Source: Pseudoalteromonas piscicida (GTDB lineage Bacteria; Pseudomonadota; Gammaproteobacteria; Enterobacterales; Alteromonadaceae). From it: 64,000 bases of DNA. This document shows, piece by piece, positions 58,380 through 64,000 of the stretch. Below the pieces are notes generated by a model, which had not been told where the DNA came from, searched no databases, and saw nothing but the letters and a program-made list of their open reading frames with translations. Positions within the stretch are counted from its first letter, which is position 1. Each line of letters opens with the position of its first letter. The stretch lies in the NCBI RefSeq assembly GCF_002744175.1, contig NZ_NKHF01000037.1, positions 32,458-96,457 of the forward strand, given 5' to 3'. A program made the position numbers and the translations under genes.

Positions 58380-59183
58380 TTACTTCTTTAAATCTAGCAC
58401 ATCTTGCATATCATAAAGGCCAGCTGGTTTATCTTTTAACCACTTCGCAGCCCTTACAGCACCTGATGCAAACGTCAATCTTGATGCTGCTTTATGTGTT
58501 AATTCAAGTCTTTCGCCCATTGTCGCGAAGTAAGCCGTATGTTCACCTACTATATCACCCGCTCTTAGGACCGAATAACCGATCTCATGTTGTGATTTCG
58601 CTTCATGACTCTGGCTTCGATCATAGACCGCAACTTCATCATGCTCCCAACCTTTGGCTTCAGCAATTGCTTCTCCAATTGCAAGCGCAGTACCTGAGGG
58701 AGCATCAATTTTATTACGATGGTGGGCTTCAAAAATTTCAATATCCATTTCATCAGATAGCTTTTCAGCGGCTGTTTGGACAAGGTTAAGTAGTAAGTTT
58801 ATACCGACACTATAATTGCGAGAAAATACGATGGGAATTTCTTTGGCTGCGTCTGCAAGTAGCTCCATTTCACTGTGTGTTAGGCCTGTTGTTCCTATTA
58901 CCATCGGCGTTTTACTGCTCCGTGCAGCAGATAAATGTTGCAACATCCCCTCAGGTAAAGTGAAATCTATCAGTACATCAACGTTATCAAGTGAGCCCTG
59001 CTCAGAGCTAAAACGCAAATTATCGTCAGACTTTGGCTGTAACTGACTTACCGCTTTATTAAGGTATTGCGAATTATCTCTCACAAAAGCATTACTAAGC
59101 GTGGTCTCAGGTGATAAATAACACGCTTCAATTAATGCCAGCCCCATTCTGCCATTAGCACCATATATACCTATTCTTGTCAT
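58380..59183 (-). CDS. dapB: 4-hydroxy-tetrahydrodipicolinate reductase
   Basis: A 267-residue enzyme of lysine and peptidoglycan precursor synthesis that reduces hydroxy-tetrahydrodipicolinate with NAD(P)H. RIGIYGANGRMGLALIEA is the nucleotide-binding motif, IGTTGL follows, and FEAHHRNKIDAPSGTALAIG holds the catalytic His and Lys. Length is normal. It is upstream of carAB on the same strand, as in E. coli, but about 200 bases apart. Confidence 0.97.
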   Translation of the reverse strand: MTRIGIYGANGRMGLALIEACYLSPETTLSNAFVRDNSQYLNKAVSQLQPKSDDNLRFSSEQGSLDNVDVLIDFTLPEGMLQHLSAARSSKTPMVIGTTGLTHSEMELLADAAKEIPIVFSRNYSVGINLLLNLVQTAAEKLSDEMDIEIFEAHHRNKIDAPSGTALAIGEAIAEAKGWEHDEVAVYDRSQSHEAKSQHEIGYSVLRAGDIVGEHTAYFATMGERLELTHKAASRLTFASGAVRAAKWLKDKPAGLYDMQDVLDLKK

Positions 59184-59328
59184 GCGTTACCCTTTTTATT
59201 TGTGGTGTGATTATCCGACAGGTCGCAACGGTGGCAAACCGGATAAAAGAAATGCATTTATGCGGGAGTAGAGTTTAACTTATCTGTGTGCCATAGTCAG
59301 TTAAGTTGAAAATAATAAAACATTAGAC

Positions 59329-59342
59329 TTTAGACGTCTAAA
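59329..59342. promoter_or_regulatory. Probable MetJ operator upstream of the NhaC-family gene
   Basis: TTTAGACGTCTAAA is a perfect palindrome containing the exact met-box consensus AGACGTCT at 59332-59339. A partial neighbour AGACTT lies at 59325-59330 and AAACAT follows on the other side. MetJ with S-adenosylmethionine represses methionine genes at repeated boxes of this type. The site lies about 120 bases before the transporter start. Confidence 0.65.
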
Positions 59343-59458
59343 CATATAAACTTCCGCGCTTACTCACCTATAGCAATTGAATAATTCTCAACTTAGGTGT
59401 GTTGTGCAGTTTTACAGCCACTAATTTGTTTGGCTGTGCTTTTTTGTTGGGGAATGCG

Positions 59459-60772
59459 ATGCAACCGAATTACAATCAAACGAAGGCGAAACTCTCTTTA
59501 CTGCCTTTGCTAACCTTTGTAGGGATTTTTCTTGGCGCGGGATTGTATTTACAATCTCAAGGTGTTGATTACGCCTTTTATCAGTTGAAAGCGCCTGTCG
59601 CGATTTTGCCCGCTATTGTTTTAGCTTTTATACTCAATAAAGACACCATAAATCGCAGTGTGGAAACCTTCATCCAAGGTGCTGGCCACAGTAACATTAT
59701 TACTATGTGTCTTATCTACTTACTCGCAGGTGCCTTCTCGGCTGTAGCCAGTGCAACAGGTGGCGTAGACGCAGTAGTAAATGCAGGTCTGTCTTTTATT
59801 CCCCCCGCTTTTTTGTTGCCAGGATTATTTCTGATCGCAGCCATTGTATCCACTGCCATGGGCACATCTATGGGGACTATTGGTGCAATTGGCCCAATTG
59901 CGGTCGCCGTTGCCATGAAAACAGGGATAGATCCAGCATTGATGGCGGGCACAATCGTATCGGGTGCTATGTTTGGTGATAACCTGTCTATCATCTCCGA
60001 CACCACTATCGCAGCCACAAGAACTCAAGGCTGTGAAATGAAAGATAAATTTAGAGAAAACCTGAAGATCGCACTACCAGCGGCTTTGTTGACCGTATTA
60101 CTCTTGGTATTTCTAACACCTGAACCTCAAGTTGTGGAAACAAAACCATTTGATTGGTTATTGGTTTTACCGTATGCGTTTATTCTGGTGCTTGCAGTAA
60201 TAGGTATTAACGTTTTTGTTGTACTTTTCAGCGGGATTGTTTTTGCTGGGTGCATGGGCTTTGTTGGTGACTATCAGGGAGCCACTTTCTTGAATGACAT
60301 CTACAAAGGCTTCAGTGATATGCAAGAGATCTTTTTGCTTTCTATGTTCATTGGTGGCTTGTCTGAATTTATCCGTATTAATGGTGGACTAGATTTCTTG
60401 GCTAGACAGATCCAAAAGATTACCAGTGTCATTGCGAAATGGCACCGCAAAGTTGCTGATCAGCTCGGTATTGCAGCGTTAGTTTTAACCAGCAACCTTT
60501 GTATAGCCAATAATACTGTCAGTATCATTGTTGCAGGCCCAGTCGCGAAAAAACTGGCTGAAGAAGGGCAAATTTCAGCGAAACGCTCAGCAAGCCTATT
60601 AGATATTTTCGCCTGTGTTATGCAAGGTTCACTGCCTTACGGTGCACAAGCACTGTTGCTTGGAGCTACGTTTAAGATCAGCCCTTGGGATGTCTCTACT
60701 TCATCATACTACTGTTTTATTTTGGCATTCACTGCTGTAGCAGTTATCTGTATCAGAAGAAATAAGGCATAA
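59459..60772 (+). CDS. NhaC-family transporter, probable methionine carrier (MetT-like)
   Basis: A 437-residue inner-membrane protein of about 11-12 helices. MQPNYNQTKAKLSLLPLLTF starts it, with GGGGAA just upstream; the open frame from 59399 adds 20 residues that look spurious. SATGGVDAVV, STAMGTSMGTIGAIGPIAVA and AGTIVSGAMFGDNLSIISDTT are the NhaC-type core. NhaC proteins are usually annotated as sodium/proton antiporters, but a branch called MetT, found by genome comparison, is under methionine control. The MetJ-type palindrome upstream points to that branch. The substrate is inferred from the operator. Confidence 0.8.
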   Translation: MQPNYNQTKAKLSLLPLLTFVGIFLGAGLYLQSQGVDYAFYQLKAPVAILPAIVLAFILNKDTINRSVETFIQGAGHSNIITMCLIYLLAGAFSAVASATGGVDAVVNAGLSFIPPAFLLPGLFLIAAIVSTAMGTSMGTIGAIGPIAVAVAMKTGIDPALMAGTIVSGAMFGDNLSIISDTTIAATRTQGCEMKDKFRENLKIALPAALLTVLLLVFLTPEPQVVETKPFDWLLVLPYAFILVLAVIGINVFVVLFSGIVFAGCMGFVGDYQGATFLNDIYKGFSDMQEIFLLSMFIGGLSEFIRINGGLDFLARQIQKITSVIAKWHRKVADQLGIAALVLTSNLCIANNTVSIIVAGPVAKKLAEEGQISAKRSASLLDIFACVMQGSLPYGAQALLLGATFKISPWDVSTSSYYCFILAFTAVAVICIRRNKA

Positions 60773-60784
60773 TTTATTCATTTA

Positions 60785-60810
60785 TGGCGCCCAATTTTGG
60801 GCGCATTTGT
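60785..60810 (+). terminator. Hairpin after the NhaC-family gene
   Basis: GCGCCC, a short AT loop and GGGCGC followed by ATTTGTTAT. The T run is interrupted, so termination may be partial before the next gene in the same direction. Confidence 0.6.
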
Positions 60811-60845
60811 TATAATTTCATTTTTAACGCTATCCGAATTAATAA

Positions 60846-61625
60846 ATGAAACTCAACTCTCTCATAATTTCATCTTCACTTGCTTTCAGCACCTTTTCTT
60901 ACGCTGCTGATTGGAGTACAACGCAACTACACATTAACCATGGTGATTTCAAAAACCCATTTAGCACAAATGAAGCAACCACTACGGTTTACTCTTTACA
61001 ACATGCTTCAGGCTATCGCTATGGTGATAATTTCTTTTTTATTGACTATAGCAAAGATGATCTAAGTGATGGTTATCAAGACGGTGACTTTTATGGTGAA
61101 TGGTATTCAAGCTTTTCAATGTCAAAGATCGCAGGCTTTGAACCTTCATTAGACTCCATCGCAGATGTTAGCTTAACCATGGGTTTTAATGCGGCCGGTG
61201 ATGCTAAGGTGATGAAGTATTTGCCTGGTATCAAAGTAAATTGGAATCTTGATGGGTTCAATTTCTTTTCTTCGGCTTTTACACTTTATCAAGATGATAG
61301 CCAAGGCGTGGCTCATGGCGGCGCACCCAAAGAAAGTAATAGCTGGATGATAGACCTCGCGTGGGGATACCCTTTTACTATCGGTGAGCAAAAGTTTTAT
61401 CTTACTGGTCACGTAGAGTATATCGCTGAACGTGAAAATGAATTTGGTAATGAAGTTAAAGGCTGGCTGTTAGCCCAACCTATTTTACAATGGGACCTCG
61501 GCTACGCGTTAAACATGCCAGGCAATCAGTTAATGCTGGGTATAGAGTGGCAATATTGGCGCAATAAACTTGGGACAGACACCAACGAATCTGTTCCGCA
61601 ATTACATCTAGCTTGGACCTTTTAA
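60846..61625 (+). CDS. Tsx-like outer-membrane nucleoside channel
   Basis: A 259-residue outer-membrane barrel protein with a signal peptide (about 20 residues ending SYA). WSTTQLHINHGDFKNPF opens the mature part, then NFFFIDYSKDDL, GDFYGEWYSSFSMSK and, near the end, MLGIEWQYWRNKLG. The final LHLAWTF has the terminal phenylalanine of outer-membrane proteins. This is the pattern of the Tsx/OmpK family of nucleoside-specific channels. The gene lies 73 bases after the transporter gene in the same direction and could share its transcript; a nucleoside role with a methionine carrier may hint at methylthioadenosine uptake, but that is speculation. Confidence 0.88.
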   Translation: MKLNSLIISSSLAFSTFSYAADWSTTQLHINHGDFKNPFSTNEATTTVYSLQHASGYRYGDNFFFIDYSKDDLSDGYQDGDFYGEWYSSFSMSKIAGFEPSLDSIADVSLTMGFNAAGDAKVMKYLPGIKVNWNLDGFNFFSSAFTLYQDDSQGVAHGGAPKESNSWMIDLAWGYPFTIGEQKFYLTGHVEYIAERENEFGNEVKGWLLAQPILQWDLGYALNMPGNQLMLGIEWQYWRNKLGTDTNESVPQLHLAWTF

Positions 61626-61746
61626 GCTTAAAAGCTGAGTGATTAGAGGCTATTCGTCTTAACAACCGAGTAGCCTGTTGACAGTTTTTATCCAACCATC
61701 GCATTTCGTGACCCCTCGCACTTCTACTTAATACATTCGTGCTAAT

Positions 61747-62763
61747 TTATTTACACCAAGACAAAGAGATATTGTCGTAACCAATACCAGCACCGTCGAC
61801 AGCTTTTACATGCTCCTTATTTGCTAACTCTTTATAGAGTGCCGTTAGTGCTGGCAGCTGCATGAGTGACACATAACGCGTAAGGTTATTGCTGTAATCA
61901 GTTTCCATTAACATAGGCAATGTATCCATCAAAAATGTGCGTTGTTCTGTATTCAGCTCCAAGGCCTCTACCTTTTTTTGAAAAGTAAAGCTTTGCCATT
62001 TCAATACCGTGATCAACTCTGTGTCTTTCGTTTGCTCGACTCGCATTGTAACGGTATTAATATAGCGGCGATAACTATCCCAGCGTTCGGATAAAATATA
62101 GGCATTGAGTAAATTTAACCCTACATAACTTGCTTCGTAGGTCTGCCCTGCTTTTTGATGATATAAAAATGCTTGCCGATAGAGCTCTGCAGCGTCTGCA
62201 TATTTTCCAAGGTCAAAATATACATTCGCTAAGTTATTGTTTAAGGCTGCTTGCAAATGAGCTTCCTCCTGGAATTCAGAAAGCGCTTTGACCAATATAT
62301 TAGTGGCTTTATCTAACTGACCTGTAGTGCGATACAAAACAGCGAGGTTGTTAATGATCTTTTGCTTCTGCTCAGTATTAGAAAACCTCATTGCACATTC
62401 ATAATTACGTTCAGCAAGTTCAAACTGACTGTTTCGTCTAAAATAAATGGCAAGAAAAGTTGCAACTTGCCCTTTCTCATAGGTCAAATAGTCCAGCCAA
62501 GTATCTTCTTCAGAGAATAACCCAATCACCTCCCTCACCTGCTCTTGGTTATTTGTTCTAATTCCAGATTTGAGGCCTGCCAAATGAATTTCATACAGCC
62601 CTCGAGAGGGTTCTCTCGGCAAGCTAGGCCGTGCATTTTTATATGTCTGTAATGCTCGAGTTGGATTGGAAATATTTTGCTCCTGAATAACTTTTAATGT
62701 TTTGAATAATTCATCAGGCGTTAATACAGCAAGGGAAGAAACTAAAACTAAAGCATGCAGCAC
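61747..62763 (-). CDS. Exported TPR-repeat protein of unknown function
   Basis: A 338-residue protein. MLHALVLVSSLAVLTPDELF reads as a short signal peptide or anchor. From about residue 65 to 235 several helix-turn-helix repeats of TPR type occur: AIYFRRNSQFELAERNYECA, AVLYRTTGQLDKATNILVKA and ANVYFDLGKYADAAELYRQA are the clearest. The last 100 residues are helical and end in an odd tail (GAGIGYDNISLSWCK). TPR proteins bind partner proteins or peptides. It follows, on the same strand, a gene pair for a CGPC protein and a small exported peptide, but a terminator lies between, so joint expression is uncertain. Confidence 0.75.
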   Translation of the reverse strand: MLHALVLVSSLAVLTPDELFKTLKVIQEQNISNPTRALQTYKNARPSLPREPSRGLYEIHLAGLKSGIRTNNQEQVREVIGLFSEEDTWLDYLTYEKGQVATFLAIYFRRNSQFELAERNYECAMRFSNTEQKQKIINNLAVLYRTTGQLDKATNILVKALSEFQEEAHLQAALNNNLANVYFDLGKYADAAELYRQAFLYHQKAGQTYEASYVGLNLLNAYILSERWDSYRRYINTVTMRVEQTKDTELITVLKWQSFTFQKKVEALELNTEQRTFLMDTLPMLMETDYSNNLTRYVSLMQLPALTALYKELANKEHVKAVDGAGIGYDNISLSWCK

Positions 62764-62833
62764 TTCAACTCTCCAATTACAAAGCTTTAATCAAGCATAG
62801 TGGAGCAAGCTTAAATTGAGCAAATTTACAAAA

Positions 62834-62857
62834 TAAAAAGGCCCTTAGAGGGCCTTA
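62834..62857 (-). terminator. Terminator after the small-peptide gene
   Basis: On the minus strand AAGGCCC, a five-base loop and GGGCCTTTTTATTTT form a compact GC stem with a T run, about 45 bases after the peptide stop. It would end the transcript of the two upstream genes. Confidence 0.88.
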
Positions 62858-62901
62858 AGTTGGATTAAACGGATTGGGGATAAACAGTCATCAATGAGCA
62901 A

Positions 62902-63057
62902 TTACCAATATATACCCAAACATGCTCCCCATAAACAGATCCCAAAGAAGCCATCAGGCGACACAAGCTGCTCCGAAGCAAGCGCTACCGTGGGCGCAGC
63001 TGCAGAAGCTACAGCAGTTAAAGCAACAACGTTTTTTACATTAATAAGATTTTTCAT
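62902..63057 (-). CDS. Precursor of a small exported two-cysteine peptide
   Basis: A 51-residue frame with AAAGGA about ten bases before the ATG. Residues 1-27 form a textbook signal peptide: charged start MKNLINVKNV, then a hydrophobic run VVALTAVASAAA, then a cleavage site after VALA. The mature part would be about 24 residues, acidic or neutral at first (SEQLVSPDG) and then hydrophobic and aromatic with two cysteines five apart (GICLWGACLGIYW at the C-terminus). I know no named family. It follows a gene for an exported CGPC protein by 51 bases and is followed by a strong terminator. A disulfide-looped signalling or antibacterial peptide is possible but unproven. Confidence 0.7.
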   Translation of the reverse strand: MKNLINVKNVVALTAVASAAAPTVALASEQLVSPDGFFGICLWGACLGIYW

Positions 63058-63108
63058 AAAAATATTCCTTTTAGTTAATAATGCACATCTTTTGTGCGGT
63101 TGTTTAGG

Positions 63109-63540
63109 TTACCTACTTAGGTTAACCTGAACGCTTTCCATAGACGGTAAATCTAAACCGTCTAAATAACTCTGTTGATTTTGACAAGGTCCACAGTCAA
63201 AAAAGCTTTTATCTACTGTAATATTAATAACAATGTTGTTTTTTTCTGTTTGATTAAATATCTGAGATATTTTGGGGTACTCAATAAGGCGTGCTAATGC
63301 CGCTTTGTCATCCTCATCAATTTCAAATTCCTTACCTTTAAGAAGTTCATCAAACTCATCTTCATTTTCACCTGTTTCAAAGTAAAGCACTTGTCCTGCT
63401 TTGCTAAATACAGCTGTCATCGGAAATCTATTTGGCAACTTGGCATATTTTAAGTCTTTTGGTGGCACATTGATTACTTGTGTAGCCATACTCATGGTGC
63501 TGACAGTAGATAGTACTAACACACTAAATAATTTAAGCAT
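63109..63540 (-). CDS. Exported protein with a C-terminal CGPC motif
   Basis: A 143-residue protein. MLKLFSVLVLSTVSTMSMA is a signal peptide. The mature part is rich in acidic residues in the middle (TGENEDEFDELLKGKEFEID). After a strand-like VINITVDKS comes FFDCGPCQNQQSYLDGL with Cys116 and Cys119, the sequence of a thioredoxin-type redox site, and then a short strand to the C-terminus. In thioredoxins this motif is followed by about 70 more residues, which are missing here, so it is not a complete thioredoxin fold. It is probably periplasmic and could form or break a disulfide, perhaps in the small peptide encoded next. Family unknown. Confidence 0.7.
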   Translation of the reverse strand: MLKLFSVLVLSTVSTMSMATQVINVPPKDLKYAKLPNRFPMTAVFSKAGQVLYFETGENEDEFDELLKGKEFEIDEDDKAALARLIEYPKISQIFNQTEKNNIVINITVDKSFFDCGPCQNQQSYLDGLDLPSMESVQVNLSR

Positions 63541-64000
63541 TTTTCGTTTCCTTCGTTTCGCTTAACTTGTAATGTAACTGTAATACAGAACTCACAGAAA
63601 GGAAAAATGTGATAAATTCAACTAGAGATAACGACAGTTAACACCAAATAAAAAATACCAAAACAACACTCAAAAAATAAAAAAACAAAAACAAAAATCA
63701 AATTAATTTAGATAAAAAACCCAGAAAAAACTAACAATAATTTCCTAGCCGAAAAACCAAAAATAAAAGGAATAAAATATTAAAATTAAAGCATAAAGAA
63801 TAAAGGAAGAAAAAGAAATTTGATAAGTTAACGAAAAGTAAGTAATTACAACCTAAACTTATTTAAAAATAAAGCAATAGTGGGAGCTATTTGTAGTCAA
63901 TATAGGTAAGCGCATCAAAATTAAAAAAACTAATACACTCTCACTTACAGGGAATTTTTAAAGAAAATTCATTCTACCTTTGAAGTTTGATCAGAACAGC
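63541..64000. other. Very A-rich gene-free region
   Basis: From about 63590 to 63860 the plus strand is dominated by A, with many runs of four to seven (AAATAAAAAATACC, AAAAAACAAAAACAAAAAT) and few G or C. No start codon leads to more than a short frame on either strand. The region lies directly upstream of the CGPC gene and should contain its promoter. A-tract DNA of this kind is typically curved and can bind nucleoid proteins of the H-NS type. Confidence 0.6.

Noticed and set aside
62894..63130. 78-codon plus-strand frame at the right end
   Set aside because: It is antisense to the small exported-peptide gene, which has the better ribosome site, signal peptide and terminator.

Overview
The window looks like chromosome of a marine gammaproteobacterium of the Alteromonadales, most like Pseudoalteromonas. 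This rests on gene content and protein style: divergent mrp/metG, pheST-ihfA, carAB-greA, an Entner-Doudoroff operon under LacI-type palindromes, a TonB-receptor/tryptophan-halogenase pair inside a maltodextrin locus, M9 collagenase, and AT-rich dispersed repeats. Most of it is core chromosome. I see no rRNA, tRNA, CRISPR array, prophage or intact insertion sequence.

Layout. 1-7.6 kb: start of mrp (cut by the window edge), metG, a deletion scar joining an AraC-type regulator to a LysE-type exporter, an intact LysE exporter, and a TetR/HlyD/ABC export operon whose ATPase has a frameshift. 7.8-16.1 kb: type II NADH dehydrogenase, an orphan R-body (RebB-family) gene, an amidohydrolase, a POT-type transporter with a large soluble insertion, a zinc-protease-like lipoprotein and a decayed membrane-protein gene. 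16.4-24.6 kb: adk, then edd-eda-gap and glk-lacI, with three identical copies of TGACACCGGTGTCA in their control regions. 23.5-37.4 kb: a starch/maltodextrin locus with a second LacI regulator, a GH13-transporter-GH15 operon, a TonB-dependent receptor with a flavin-dependent halogenase, and a cytoplasmic-type GH13 glucosidase. TGCATACGTATKCA operators precede all three transcription units.

37.4-46.2 kb: an EAL protein, ihfA, pheT, pheS, hda, a DUF2066 protein and a GGDEF protein. 46.3-53.2 kb: a repeat-rich stretch with two families of short non-coding elements, one carrying a deleted insertion-sequence remnant. Around them lie a glyoxalase-like gene, a solute-binding protein, an M9 collagenase and two unknown genes. 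53.2-61.6 kb: greA-carB-carA, dapB, a probable MetJ-controlled methionine transporter (NhaC family) and a Tsx-like outer-membrane channel. 61.7-63.5 kb: an exported TPR protein and a two-gene unit encoding a CGPC-containing exported protein and a 51-residue precursor of a two-cysteine peptide. A very A-rich, gene-free stretch ends the window.

How the genes work together. The sugar region forms one pathway. The TonB receptor would take up maltodextrins. The GH13 and GH15 lipoproteins would cut them at the envelope. The MFS carrier and cytoplasmic glucosidase would deliver glucose, glucokinase would phosphorylate it, and Edd/Eda/Gap would channel it into lower glycolysis. The two LacI proteins probably control the two halves. 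The least explained parts are the exported two-cysteine peptide unit at the right end, the orphan RebB gene, and the repeat elements that abut or form the 3' ends of three genes.
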